DNA of 64,000 nt, from contig OY759218.1 in NCBI GenBank assembly GCA_963662175.1, positions 12,082,001 through 12,146,000 on the forward strand, written 5' to 3'. Made by a program: the position numbers and the translations under genes. The notes under the pieces are model-generated. The model saw only the letters and a program-made list of their open reading frames with translations, searched no databases and had not been told where the DNA came from. This document shows, in pieces, positions 1-12,135 of this stretch (the first letter of the stretch is position 1; each line of letters begins with the position of its first letter). The DNA comes from Aradus depressus (Eukaryota; Arthropoda; Insecta; Hemiptera; Aradidae).

Positions 1-60
1 TGTTAGAGGGAAAACTTAATCGATTAATTCGTGCTGGGGAAGTACATTGCCGGACGACTT
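1..60 (+). mobile_element. Family A terminal (T) block, cut by window start
   Basis: Ends with the family signature GCTGGGGAAGTACATTGCC and GACGACTTTTTT. The 340 bp that follow are nearly identical to 51,050-51,390. Confidence 0.8.
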
Positions 61-395
61 TTTTCTCTTTTTTTTTTTTTTGCTTACAGTTAGGTTTATT
101 TGTATTTTACAACTTTGCTTGGTGTGTTTGGAGAAGGTTCAAATAAGTCAGTAATTTGAACGGGAACTTAACGATGATTGGTCAACCTCAATTGGTTAAC
201 GATGGAGCCAACACAAAGTCTAGCCTCATGAATTGTTTTCAATTTTTTTTTTCTTTTTGGCTTTAAATTTAAAATTACCCTACACAGTACAGTTGATCGA
301 GCGAAGAGAGGTAACTTTTGTGACTCGCCTGAAAGTTTGTTTGTTGGTACCTACGAGTATTTGATACGATACCTTACACTTTCACACTTTTAGAG
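45..395 (+). repeat. About 340-bp segment duplicated at 51,040-51,390
   Basis: The run from the poly-T tract through GCTTACAGTTAGG to ACTTTCACACTTTTA reappears at 51,040-51,390 with only a handful of differences. Both copies follow a family A T block, so the segment probably moved or was duplicated with it. No open frame of interest. Confidence 0.9.
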
Positions 396-404
396 AAAAT
401 TCAC

Positions 405-497
405 TGACGACGTAAGGTTGTTCATTTTTTAAATCGAATTTCGACTGATTACTAACTTACTCTGTACTTCGTATAGCCGGGAAAGTAAAATAAAATA
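405..497 (-). mobile_element. Family A H' end fragment
   Basis: Reverse-oriented family A terminus: ATCGAATTTCGACTGATTAC, then CTTCGTATAGCCGGGAAAGT. A degraded H' block next to the T block at 1-60. Confidence 0.6.
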
Positions 498-832
498 AAA
501 TGTCGTATAACAGGGTCACCATATTATTCTGTAATATCCCTTCCAAGAGAGGGGTTGTGTCCTTAATTTAAAATTAATCCGATCCAAAATGGGTGTCAGC
601 CGTACGTGTCATGGCTACAAATCAGCCATGCGTAACACAACATACGTACACTATTAATTCAAAACTCCGAGCTCGATATTTGTTTCTCACATCATTTAAT
701 TTTCATTATTCCTGTGTTCACATATGTGTTACTCATCGCTTCATTAAAATGTAATGTACACGCTGTATCAGAATCAATACATTTTAATGTTTCATCGACT
801 TAAGTCTGTGTAAGTGTATATATATATATAAT

Positions 833-1114
833 AAACCCGACCGAGGCCCTTAGTTTATTTTATCTGAGAGGTAAAATAAACTTAAGCACGCCGTCCTTTG
901 GATGGGGCGTTAAGCGATGGTCCCGAGCCTGTACGATGTCAGGTACACGTTAAAGACCCCCGCCCTAGGTGAATAAATATTTAGGGTAGGCAAAATTTAG
1001 GACTCCCACAGTGGAGTCAGGCTCATGTCCACCAGAGTGATGAAAGAGCGCTCTGATAGTAGGCGATATGACCTTGTAGTTAAAGCCCGGGCATGAGTCA
1101 TAATAACTAACTAA
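833..1114 (+). mobile_element. SINE, 5'-truncated at the B box
   Basis: Lacks the tRNA-like A box; begins AAACCCGACCGAGG (end of B box region) and runs through the full body (ACTTAAGCACGCCGTCC, CTGTACGATGTCAGGT, CCACCAGAGTGA, AAAGCCCGGGCATGAGTC) to an AACTAACTAAA tail. Preceded by a short AT run. Confidence 0.92.
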
Positions 1115-1394
1115 ATGTATATATGAAATAAATGAAAGATGACAATAATTAAATTTATGAATAAAAATACAGAGTTTTTTGAGAAAGTATGTTTTTTTTA
1201 AGACTAGGTGAACTTCCATTTAGTATTTGTTAAGTCGTGACTGAAGATGGTATCAATATTGAAAATACTCTCATATTTTATGAAATAGATAATATTTTTA
1301 AAAACATACATTTTTCCTTATTTTGTATCAAGTGTTTCATAATATCTCTCCAGAAAATGTTAAGTATCAATCTTAATCAATAGTTTTCATCAAA

Positions 1395-1690
1395 ACGGTT
1401 GATGCTAAAAGGAAAGCGAAAATTTATTTGATTAGTTCAAGCTGGGGAAGTACATTGTCGGTCATTCACCGACATCTTTTTTATAGATTATAATAGATGG
1501 GGCAACTCGAATGACTAGCATGAAAGTATAAAATCTGGAAGAGGTAAGACTACTTTTTTTACAACATATGATATATACATATATAGAGAGAAGGGGGATA
1601 TATATATGTATCTCCCCCCTCTTTGATTACATAAGGTGTCGTCCTTATGACGTTTTGAATTTTCATACTGGATTTCGTGTCGATACATTT
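1395..1690. mobile_element. Family A fragments (T block, then a reversed unit)
   Basis: 1,395-1,485 is a + strand T block (GCTGGGGAAGTACATTGTCGG, ATTCACCGACATC). 1,628-1,690 is a reverse-oriented U fragment (GGTGTCGTCCTTATG, GTCGATACATTTATTAC). Between them is AT-rich sequence with a TATATA tract. Confidence 0.6.
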
Positions 1691-1984
1691 ATTACGTTGA
1701 AAGTTTTTTTTTTGGCCATTAGCGTTTCCAAAATAGGATTAGCGGTAGCGACGGAAAGGTATGGTGAAAAGTGTCGGACATTCTCCAGTGGTAGCGTCGA
1801 ATCTAGGGAGGAGAGGTCCTTGGATGGTAGGTAAAGGTGGCAGGCAGGTTGGACAACCAGCCAGCCTAGCACCAAGTCTAGGGAGCGTTGTCACAACTGA
1901 TAGCAAGCCACCTCTTGGGGCCAGAGCGCTTCCCATCGCAGCGCCTGTCCTTCAGTAAACCATCACTCAATGAATTTCAACACT

Positions 1985-2205
1985 CATTTCTAAATATGCA
2001 TGAATATGTGCATCTCTTTCAGAAATTCAATTAAGTTCCGGAATCTAGGTGTTCTCTCGCTAAATATATCTTGGAGGGTTGCAGGCATGCTGTTATTTCC
2101 CCGATACTTGGCCAGCTTCTGACAATCGTCAATGACATGTCTCAACCGTCAGCAACTCCCCACAGAGGACACACCTTGGAGGTCTGTTCCCCACTACGTT
2201 GGAAG
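1985..2205 (-). pseudogene. LINE C-terminal fragment (CCHC-like tail region)
   Basis: On the - strand the translation gives a cysteine/histidine motif, CVLC then, after a frame slip, HVIDDCQKLAKYRG, followed by TPRFRNLIEFLKEMHIF and a stop. This looks like the zinc-knuckle tail downstream of RNase H in I/R1-type non-LTR retrotransposons. It is frameshifted and truncated at its N-terminal side by a family A fragment at about 2,206. Clade assignment is uncertain. Confidence 0.55.
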
Positions 2206-2682
2206 TTATTAGAGTTTTTGTGTTGAGTATAGTCACTACATCGGCAGATTGAGTTTTTGTGTTAACTCCCCCCCGCCCTGACTTGATTGATTCTCTTCAC
2301 CCTTTTACATCTCAAGCTATATGAAGTATAGGGGAAGTTATTTAATCAGAAATTCGATGCTGCGTTTTCATCGCAATTTCATGTTTTCCGACCCCTGTGT
2401 GTGGGTTTGTGACCACAATAACTCCCGATATAATGAATGTAAATTTTATTTATGTATCCAGAACCTCGTAAAGACACTTATTGATTTTCAGTGAAATCAC
2501 TCATCACAGAGAAGAGAGGGTTTAGGAAGTAGGCTTAACGCAAAAACTCTAATAACTGTGGATGTGTCGACACAAAATTTAGTTTTAGTTTTTAGATTAA
2601 TTGGTTTTGGAGGGAGAGTGAAAACTTAATTGACTAATTCATGCTGGGGAAGTACAATTTTCGACAACTTTTTCAATGAATT
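2206..2682. mobile_element. Family A copy (F) with a reversed fragment in front
   Basis: 2,206-2,285 matches a reversed U block. From 2,310 an H block (GAAGTATAGGGGAAGTTATT) begins a + strand copy with CCGATATAATGAATG, AACTCTAATAACTG and the T block GCTGGGGAAGTACA ending about 2,682. Confidence 0.75.
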
Positions 2683-3094
2683 AGTATGTTTTTGCCCCGT
2701 CACTTCGCGAATTTCCTTAATTCTCCTTTCGACGGTAACATACATAAGTTATACTAAAACCCCTTAGTATATTTTAGTTGACAATTCATGGGAGTTGCTG
2801 CCCACGTCACTAATGGCTCTATGCACTAAATTCCCTCCCTCCAGGTTAGGGTGTTATTGATAACCACCCCATTTCGAAGTCATTATCTAAATGTCCGTGA
2901 GTCATTGAATGGTATACTTCTCCACCTTTATTGATTCATTGGTGGTTTTACTATTTAAAAATAATTTCTTTGTTTATTAATTTATTATTGTCTGAACAGA
3001 GTGAAACTGTTAGAAATAATTGAAAATGTATAACAAAATAAGACGTTTCGTAAAATGCATTTAAAATGACTTGGATATAAGTGCACAAAAATAG

Positions 3095-3527
3095 AAAAAA
3101 TCACAAGCAATGTACTTCCTCAGCACAAACGAAGTTTTTGCTCTCTCTCCAAACCCAATCGACTGTTTGGGCTAAATATCAATAGTTGATTTACATAAGG
3201 GCTACTGAATCCTCAAACTAAAGTTTGTGTCGGTACATTCATTATATCGGTAGTTATTGGGGCTTATATGATAAGCCTCCCTTACTTTTGGTCGATTTGT
3301 CTGAAAAAGAGGGATTCTGGATACTCCTATAACATCTCGTGTCGATACATTCATTATATCGGGAGTTATTGTGTTCACTGATACACACACAATGAATGGA
3401 CATTTTTTTTTTTCATTTTTTAAATCAATGGGTCGGAAAATATGAATGTCCGGTGAAACCTTAACATCGTATTTTTGACAGATTACATAACTTTCTTTAT
3501 ACTTCTTATAGATGAGGAAGAAAGAAA
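3095..3527 (-). mobile_element. Family A copy (R)
   Basis: Reverse copy: starts in a T block (AATGTACTTCCTCAGCAC), then CGATTGACTG-like sequence, two U units (CATTCATTATATCGG twice), and ends in H' (CAGATTACATAACTTTC, ACTTCTTATAGATGAGG). Confidence 0.8.
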
Positions 3528-3637
3528 TGAAAAAATGGAAACGTTATTAATTGCTTACTTCCGTCCATCCTCGTGATCTTTCATATTTTTCGATCCTCTG
3601 CTTCAAACAAATGTAAAAAAACTTCATGTTTCTGTTT

Positions 3638-4055
3638 GTGTCTCTCCTTTTGTGAACACGATAACTGCCGATGGAATGAATGTAACGACACGAACCCCAT
3701 AACAACGACACCCATTGATTGTCTGCCAAATTTACATATCTTCATCAATTTTTCAAGTGACGTCGAATCATGAAGGTCTTTCCACCATATTCCACTCCGT
3801 GAAAATATGCTCAACAAATCTCTTTGAGCTATAAAAACAATCAATGAGTCATTCGAAACCTATGAGTTTCAGCCAAATAGACAAAGGGAAGGGGGTGGGG
3901 GGGGGGGGGGGGGGGCAGGGTTGATCCACTAAACGGTCTTGATAGCTATTTAATAATTTTTTTGACAATCAGAAAATATGAAATTTCGGCGAAAAATTAG
4001 TATAGAATTTCTCTCTGAATAATCATACATCAACTTCCCCCATAGTATTTGGCAA
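3638..4055. mobile_element. Degraded family A pieces with a 19-base G run
   Basis: Contains + strand unit motifs (GAACACGATAACTGCCGATG, CAGCCAAATAGACAAAGGGAAGG) that run into a homopolymer of 19 G at 3,897-3,915, then an H' remnant (GAAATTTCGGCGAAAAATT, CAACTTCCCCCATAG). Confidence 0.6.
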
Positions 4056-4769
4056 GAAAACTTAAAAAATTCTGGTGTTGAATGCCTAAATAAATAAATA
4101 AATTGAAAGAAAACGTTTTGACTACGAATAATTGCCATTTCTTTATTTTTTTTTTATTGAATCATTCAAAGTGACTATTTTAAGTGCCAAAAAATTTTAT
4201 TTAAAAATATAAATAAATTTTTAAAAAACATGAATCCACCAATTTATTAATTATCAAGTGTGATGGTCCCCCCTCAAACAAGTTTCTGCCTACGCCACGG
4301 GGCTAGGGAAATATTTATATTCTGTTGACAGTTTTAAACCTTTTTCCCTCCTACACATGCCTGTCAAAAAATATTACTTATTTTTCCCTTAGCATTTTAT
4401 ACACAATAAATGAATATAGACCCACATAAATGAGATACTAAATGTCATTAAAAACAAAACAAAAAAATAATAATAATAAAAAAATAAAAATAAAATTTTA
4501 ATTGATGTTTGGAGTCTGAAAGACACCCCACTGTGCCGATTTCCATACCTGTTATGGTATAATAAACTGGCATATGTATGAGCATTGTGCCAAGATTGAA
4601 AAGAAAATTTATTAATAGGAAATGTCTCAATGACTCCTAAAATGCGCCATTCAGCTCATAATTTTGTCAAAAAGACCAATAAAGAAGTCGTCGATGACTG
4701 CCAATGTACTTTCTCAACTCAAATTATTTGGAACACTTTTCGCTTTTCCTTTAAATACTAAAGTAATGC
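4056..4769. other. AT-rich intron sequence, no recognised feature
   Basis: Long A and T runs, a TAA/AAT-rich patch at 4,455-4,500 and no coding signal or repeat family I could name. Confidence 0.5.
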
Positions 4770-5265
4770 CTGATTTGGCTGAAAATTGTGTCGTAAGGAA
4801 GGTAATGTTATAGATCCATTGGCGCTACAGCCCATCAAGAGGCTCCAGGAAATGTCCCCGCAGCTCTGTCCTGGGCTAGTCTCCACCGCACCAAATCGTC
4901 TTGCGTCTCTGTTCACGGTCTCCAGCCATCTTCTTCTGGGTCGTCCCACTCTTTTCCTACTCAGTCACATTCATGAGTTTCCTTGGGAAGGTCCTCGTCC
5001 ATTCTTCTTACGTGTCCAGCCCAACAGGGTCTGGCAACCCTAATCCAGTGCGATAACTATGGCTCAGAGAGTGTGTACAACTCCTGGTTGTATCGGATGC
5101 GCCAAACGCCCTCTTCCTTGGTGGGGCCGTAGTTCCTGCAGAGTATTCTCCTCTCGAAGATGTCAAGACGCTTATTTTCCGCCTTGCGACAAGCGTCTTG
5201 TAAAGCAGCACTGGGGAACAGACGGGATTTAAATTGTGACTGGAGGCCATAATAATTCCGGCTGG
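4770..5265 (-). pseudogene. LINE reverse transcriptase C-terminal fragment
   Basis: Minus-strand translations in two frames recall the tail of endonuclease-reverse transcriptase LINE ORFs: KRLDIFERRILCRNYGP and GVWRIRYNQELYTL, then a frame change, then GRPRRRWLETVNRDARRFGA. In intact relatives these are one continuous region (ERRILR..G, WRIR.N.EL, GRPR.RW...D..). At least two frame breaks and stops make it a pseudogene. It is the same general family as the + strand fragment at 10,969-11,364. Confidence 0.75.
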
Positions 5266-5494
5266 CCGCCAGTATCAGGTAAATCAAATTTTCATGAAAA
5301 GTTAGTTGAATAATTATTAAAGTACACTATTGTCATCACATGGGGAAGTAGTGAGTGTGTTCCTAGCGTGCTTTCCTCCATCACTTCAGAGACCCATTAT
5401 AGAGATATTTTCTTACCGAGTGGTGTCCTGTTAGATTCTCAATGTCCATCGGTGTTGGTCAAGAAGTTCTTATTTTTTGTTTGTATCCAGTGTA

Positions 5495-5938
5495 TACATA
5501 AATCGGCCAAAAGGGAGAGATTATAAGAGGGGGCTTAATCCAAAAATTCTAATAACTGCCGATGCAATGAATATATCGACAAGAAATTCCTTACTTAAAT
5601 TCAAAACCTCATAAGGGCTATACCTATTACTAGCAAGGAAATCTGCCGAAGAGAAGAGAGGGGCACAACTCAAAAACCCAATAACTGCCAATGTAATGAA
5701 TGTATAGACACAAAATGTATTTTGTTTATTATATTATATATTATTTATTATGAGAATTCAAAAGCCTGTGTTTATTGATTATTTCGTGCTGAGGATGTAC
5801 TTGCAGGTAATTCACCGACTTTTTTCATTTTTCAGCAGATCGGAAAACATAAAATACCAGTAAAAATTCAACATAGAATTTTTGACCGATTGCGTAACTT
5901 CCCCTATACCACGTACATCTGGGGAAGTACAATATCAC
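5495..5938 (+). mobile_element. Family A copy, units + T block + H'
   Basis: Two U units (AACTGCCGATGCAATGAATA; AACTGCCAATGTAATGAATG), a T block (CGTGCTGAGGATGTACTTGC, ATTCACCGAC) and, joined by TTTTTTCATTTTTCAGCAG, an H' block ending AACTTCCCCTATACC and CTGGGGAAGTA. One of several places showing the T-H' order. Confidence 0.8.
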
Positions 5939-6558
5939 ACTATCGGCTAATAGTTTTTCGATAATTGAATTTATTATACATTTCGGGTTATCAATTATAT
6001 TGGTTGGTGATGTGTTTCCTAATCCTTAATCAATATAATTTTTGATAACCGTGATAACAAATTTGACCCGAGTAATATATTTCTGATAGTATGTCAGACC
6101 TTGAAAATAATTAATTAAAACATTTGTTAATAAAGGAAAAAAATATATATGAATATCAAATTTGTCTCACAAGCGAATTTTATCAAAGTGACGATTAGCA
6201 TGGATTTGGATTCTCAGCTGATTTTATCAAATCCTGGGGAATGGGGGCCATACAAATTTTATCGAGGGACTGGCTATATATTTAAATGAACTATAATTGA
6301 TTATACATATTGTTATGCTTCCTAATTTTATCAAACTTTATATATTTCTTAGGTCGGGGGATCTCGAGTTGAATTTATATTTTGTATTTTTATTATTATA
6401 TTTATTTTTTTTTATGTTCTTGTATTATTACCATTGTATTTTATTTTGTATTGTATATTATTATTTTTTATATATTCTTTTTGGCTTTACATTTTTATTT
6501 TTTAAACATGCCCTTCAGTGTACCTTAAAAACATTCCCATCTCCTTAAAAAACTCCAC
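5939..6558. other. AT-rich intron sequence
   Basis: No repeat family named. The open frame at 6,297-6,548 is a phenylalanine/tyrosine-rich translation of T/A low-complexity DNA and is not considered coding. Confidence 0.5.
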
Positions 6559-7080
6559 TATCTAGGTCTCTTATCCACAAACGACTAACTTGGAATTCTC
6601 ACACGAGACTGAAAAGACAAGAAATGAACGTTATGAACTGTTAATAAAACTACTAGACAAAATATCTAAATTAAATTTGAAAACAAAACGACTTATATAC
6701 AAAGCAGTACTCAAAACTATGTCGACTTACGGACTTGATCGCTGGGCCATATTGCCCCTTATTACGCCTTCAACAAAAGTACCTTTTGTTACAAAAGTTG
6801 TTAAATCCAAGTATAAACAATTATTTCCCTCTCTTAATTCTCACAATAATCCTCTAGTCCGTGCCCTCCATTCTGCCATACTTCCTTAACGACGGTTTAA
6901 GCGTCAATGGCCTAGAGACCTCAATAGCAGCCAGTGACAGTGCCTAGGGAATGTCACTACTGGGTGATTTCTCCCCTTCTGATAATTTGACATTGTCTCT
7001 CAGCACATTTGCTTGTTGTAAATATTCTTTAAACAGTTGTAAATATCTACTTGTAAATAAATAAAAAATATATAGTAAAG
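6559..7080 (+). pseudogene. Jockey-like LINE, 5'-truncated 3' end with 3' UTR
   Basis: Encodes the post-RT region of a Jockey-type non-LTR retrotransposon: a frame-broken LTWNSHTRLKRQEMN, then LLDKISKLNLKTKRLIYKAV and STYGLDRWA, then KYKQLFPSLNSHNNPLVRAL. The FQNK/TNAPWY part between them is missing (internal deletion). The 3' UTR (CACTACTGGGTGATTTCTCC, TTGCTTGTTGTAAATATTC) ends in TAAATAAATAAA. The same 3' UTR is at 30,640-30,782. A retrotransposon remnant, not a host gene. Confidence 0.88.
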
Positions 7081-7107
7081 TTTTTTTCTTTTTATATTTA
7101 GTTATTA

Positions 7108-7632
7108 CAGTGTAGAGTGAGTAGAACCCCTCATATCCGTCGCCTATGGGACCGGGCCATGGTCGGAACACGAAAAGGTCGGATAATCAGAGGAGCAAAA
7201 AAGAAAACCGTTTACAGTAGTAATAAAGGTCTATATTGTTATAAAAACTCAAATAATACTACTTGTACAACAACTATAGAATAAAATGCAGTGTATGTTA
7301 CTATACAGTATACGTGTTTTCGTGAAAAAAGTCAGTAATGTTTTTTTTGTTTCAACTTCGTTAATCTTGATTTTGCGGATGCATCCCTCCACTTTTAATT
7401 ATTCTTACTAAAACTAACCTATACAATTAGTCGACTGCATGCTCGTTATTATTGAAGAAATATTTATTTACAAAGTATTCTCTTATCGTACAGTAAACAA
7501 ACCTTTTGTTTTCCTGCTTCTGACAGAAGAACAAAAGCAAGCGGTGATGAGTCACTTTTCAAGTTAGGCCAGTTCAGGCACATGGTCAGTTATACGGAGG
7601 AGTCGGTTATCAGGGGGTTAGAAGGGTTACTG
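7108..7632. mobile_element. Tigger/pogo-like non-autonomous DNA transposon
   Basis: Left end CAGTGTAGAGTGAGTAG then CCCCTCATATCCGTCG; the right end reads, reversed, CAGTAACCCTTCTAACCCCC then TGATAACCGACTCC. TA flanks both ends (7,106-7,107 and 7,633-7,634). The mutated 'TTATCCG' motif and CAGTA end are typical of pogo/Tigger. No transposase frame inside. Confidence 0.72.
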
Positions 7633-7635
7633 TAT

Positions 7636-7735
7636 TGTACATATTGCCATTTATTATTTTACTTTGTCCTATGATCCATCATCGTCACCAAATTTACTTA
7701 TGGTTTGTGCAAATTTCAAAAAAACATTTTGCACT
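7636..7735 (+). repeat. Short repeat shared with 26,320-26,430
   Basis: TTATTTTACTTTGTCCTATG-type sequence followed by ATCCATCATCGTCACC and TTTACTTATGGTTTGT is repeated, diverged, at 26,345-26,403. Function unknown; possibly a LINE 3' UTR. Confidence 0.5.
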
Positions 7736-7879
7736 ATGCACCCTAATTTCACATTTTTGGTCAGAACCGGATTATGCAGATTGTTTCCTTTACTTTGAGC
7801 TTAATTATTGCTCTTTATTGTTTGGGGTGCACCTTGCTTTTGTGCGACATCACCCGTCTTGGTTTGTAGAGGGAGCTCG

Positions 7880-8420
7880 GGATCTGATTAGTGCTCAAGT
7901 GAGGTTGAGGAGATCCGGGGGAGACCAACGTGTGGCGATCGGTGGTCGCCCCAGCCCGTCACACCGTTTTTTTCTGCTCCCGCCAGAAGCCGACAAACCT
8001 GCTGAACACTGGGTAGCCGGTCTCCGTCACGATCCAGTTCCTGGTATGATCCGGTCCCGCGAATCAACTCCACCCTGGCCGTGTCATACAGCAGGCAATC
8101 GAGGATCACATGTTCTGCAGTCTTGATGCCCCCACATGAACAGTTTGGGTTGTTATTCCTACCAAAGAAGAAGAGTTTGGAGTTAAAGTTTCCGTGACTG
8201 ATAGTATCTGGGACATCCGGTGGTCAGGCTGTACCTACGTCAAGTCGAGGCATACCCGGTTATCAGGAAAGTATGCATAAGTCGTTCGGCCATCCGAACT
8301 TCTGACCAACGTTGTTACCATGTTTCCACTATCCATTGACAATGCCCTTGCAAAGCTCTCGCCTGTCCGCTCACCTCCTGCTCCAGGGCTAGGCTTTACT
8401 TTGAACTACTACCAGAGTAT
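7880..8420 (-). pseudogene. LINE C-terminal fragment with CCHC-like tail
   Basis: Minus-strand translation gives GNFNSKLFFFGRNNNPNCSC, then GGIKTAEHVILDCLLYD and further open frame to about 7,888. 'TGHGNFN..L..F......C.CG...T..H....C..Y' is the usual join of RNase H to zinc-knuckle tail in I/R1/Jockey-superfamily LINEs. The sequence upstream is frameshifted (near 8,220-8,260). Not a host gene. Confidence 0.72.
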
Positions 8421-8904
8421 AGTTAACAGATGCACATGATTCAAAACATCTGATACAATAGCAATCTATTTTTTAAAAAGTATGGATCTCTTTCTCAGCG
8501 GGGTATGAGAGAGAGCCACTTCTGAGTTGACTTTACTCCCAAAAAAAAATTGTAATTTGTGATTGGCACCAGAGTTGGGATGTTTTAAATAAAAAAATAG
8601 TTAACCAAGATTCAAACTAGCTTTGAAAATAGTTATATTTCGTAATATTTTAAGTAATAGTTGTACCCAAATATTTATTGAAAATCAGTTAAAATGAAAG
8701 AATAAAAAAAACATTCGCTGACCTAAGTAGTTAAAAATAATTTGTTTGTGAAAATAATGTGTTGAAAGTTCCTTATTTTGTATTTTCTTTTCAAACTAAT
8801 AATTATATTTAAAAAGATACCGTTTGCTTATAGATTACCTATGGTTTTATTTTACAACCCAAAAGTGGCCTAGTAAAATTCAAAAATTATTTCAGGCTGA
8901 TAAG

Positions 8905-9400
8905 TAATTAAATAATAAAAAAAAAAATAATAATAATAATCTTTATTCCATTTGAAATAAAATACATTTCATTGGAAGGAGTTCAGCCAGCCTTCTTAAA
9001 TAAAATTGAAAGATATAAAAAAGAATATACAAGTGAGAATAAATTTAAAAAAAAAAATAATAATAATAAGCTAACAATAAGTTACAGTGAAAAAAAAAAA
9101 GAAATGAAAATTGACATGATTAAGTATTGTGATGAAATAATTATATTAAAAGAATGGATAAATATGGAAATACAAATTAAAAAAATTGCTTCCTCTTGAA
9201 TTTTGAAATAAGACAATCAATAATAATTAAAACTATATTACAATAAATCCTGAGAATAGAAAAAAAAATAAAAAAATAAAAAAAATAAAATAAAACACGT
9301 TCACAGAAAAAATTGAAAAATAAATAATAAAAAAAAAAATAAATAAAAAAAAATAATAAAAAATAAAAAATAAAAATAGTTAAACTACAAAAATATTTAA
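8905..9400 (-). repeat. A/AAT-rich low-complexity tract, possible reversed LINE 3' end
   Basis: Starts with (AAT)n followed by CTTTATTCCATTTGAAATAA and AAAATACATTTCATTGG, which reads like the reversed poly(A)/(ATT)n end of a LINE. Then long A-rich DNA with (AAT)n patches at 9,053-9,068. The open frame at 8,972-9,199 is lysine/asparagine-rich translation of this tract. Confidence 0.5.
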
Positions 9401-10573
<1,173 letters not shown>

Positions 10574-10596
10574 TGAACCTTTGTCATGAAAAAGTA

Positions 10597-10920
10597 TATG
10601 ATGTGACCAAAACTTTTCTTATGCCAACCACTTTTTTACAGTTCTCCCTCCCCTCTCAAATTCTTTTCATTCTGACATTTCTGGGGATTTGTATTCATAT
10701 TTTCAAGTACTTGTTTATTCATTTCATTTTATTCTTTAGTAGTTTTGTTAATGCTACTAATATATAAGATATCTTGATGTATACATTCTTATGATGTATC
10801 CTATTACCATGTTATTGTTTAACGGAAATAAATATTATTATCATTATGAAAGTAATAGTCGTCAGCGGCATTGTTTCATTGTACAGTGTAATTCTGAGTG
10901 TGTTTCTTGTACCTAGTACA
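10597..10920. mobile_element. Broken TGTGATG MITE with a LINE 3' end inside
   Basis: 10,597-10,665 matches the left terminal repeat of the MITE at 49,301 (GATGTGACCAAAAC, TTATGCCAACCACTT). 10,866-10,900 (TCATTGTACAGTGTAATTC) matches its interior. Between them, 10,770-10,855 is a LINE-like 3' end (GTATCCTATTACCATG, TTTAACGGAAATAAATATTA) that is also found reversed at 58,480-58,560. Confidence 0.6.
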
Positions 10921-10968
10921 ATATGATGTATGTCTAATTGCTGTCAAGAGTACTTAAGTTCCGCACAT

Positions 10969-11364
10969 TAACGAGGAGGAGCAAGCTAATTGTATATAAA
11001 ACCATTGTCCGTCCAATTGTGACACACTGGTGAAACTTGGCCGTTGACTACTGAATCCGGAGAGACTCTGCTACTTTGGGCACCGAAGGTACTCAAAAAG
11101 ATTTTTGAACCTGTTTTCGAGAACGGCAAATGGCGTATCCGGAAGAATAGAGAATTGAGAGACCTCTAAGGGGGTGACCGTGATCAAACAGGCGAGATCG
11201 CGTTGGCTGGACAACATAGGGAGAAGACTCCCGAAGGCCCTCTGTGGGACAGGAGAAGAGAAAGACCTAGACGACGTCGAGGCGGATCTCCGAGTGTTGG
11301 GCATTAGAGAAACGGCTTTCGATCGAGAAGAATGGAGGAGGATTGTGATTGAGGTCTGGGTTCT
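10969..11364 (+). pseudogene. LINE reverse transcriptase C-terminal fragment
   Basis: Translation in alternating frames: KLIVYKTIVRPIVTHW, then KIFEPVFENGKWRIRKNREL, then a stop/frame change and SRWLDNIGRRLPKAL, DDVEADLRVLGIRETAFDRE and EWRRIV. This is the C-terminal tail of an endonuclease-RT LINE (motifs WRIR.N.EL and DDVE.DLR...DR.EWR). It ends at the 8-bp target site of the neighbouring hAT element, which interrupted it. Confidence 0.82.
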
Positions 11365-11425
11365 TTCAGGACTAGGGATTGCGATCCCGGAATTGGAACT
11401 TGATCCCTAAATTTCTGGATTCAGC

Positions 11426-11692
11426 TCATTCAATCCCGGTATTAACGGGATTTTCGGGATTGATTAAAATAACATCTAAATATGTAAGTTTGAAAAAATG
11501 ATTTTCATCAATCAATTTTACAGTTAACATATTTACATATTTATGCTGAAAAAATGCCCTTAAAAAGCATAATGTTTCCAAAGAGTTATCGCCTAATCTC
11601 GACCTCAGCTTGGTACAAAAGTACCCAGTCGCAGAAAAGGCCCTTTCGACCTCTTCACTGGTCGATGGAATTGTTAGCAATGATCTGTACAC
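11426..11692 (-). pseudogene. hAT transposase C-terminal (hATC) domain fragment
   Basis: Reads SLLTIPSTSEEVERAFSATG and YFCTKLRSRLGDNSLETLCF on the - strand, the classic hAT dimerisation motif (P.TSA..ER.FS..G.......L........L..L). The rest of the transposase (RNase-H-like fold with DDE residues, BED finger) is missing, so the element is not autonomous. Confidence 0.9.
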
Positions 11693-12015
11693 AAAGTTTT
11701 AGTACAATCCTCTTATACCGCTGTTTTCGAAAACACTCATCTCTTTTCAGCTCTCCAGATCTTCTTTCGTTCTCTTCGTGAACTTTCGTTGTAAACTTTT
11801 TTATTTCCCGTTTAAATCATTTCTCATTGATTTTTCCTCATTAACGGGTCCGGGAAGTTCTTAACTTAATACTTTTGATTGGATTGTATTCGAAGACGAA
11901 AGAATAGTATATCCAGCTATTTCCAAAAGCTTTCGGAGGTCTACTGAAGTCTCTCAAATTTACATAAAATCCCTACTTGCCTTCTTTTAATATTATACCT
12001 TATTTATTTTTTTTT

Positions 12016-12135
12016 TATTACTCATGCCCGGGCTTTAACTACGAGGTCTTATCGCCTACTACCAGAGCGCTCTTTCGTCACTCTGGTGGACATGAGCCCG
12101 ACTACTGTGGGAGTCCTAAATGTTGCCTATCCTTA
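12016..12135 (-). mobile_element. SINE 3' fragment inside the hAT element
   Basis: Reverse copy of the SINE tail half: CTCATGCCCGGGCTTTAACT, CGCCTACTACCAGAGCGC, GACATGAGCCCGACT. The tRNA-like half is absent. Confidence 0.88.

Noticed and set aside
1739..1958. Overlapping open frames on both strands
   Set aside because: No domain or homology recognised; they overlap each other in conflicting frames.
6297..6548. Hydrophobic 83-residue frame resembling a membrane protein
   Set aside because: Translation of T/A low-complexity DNA.
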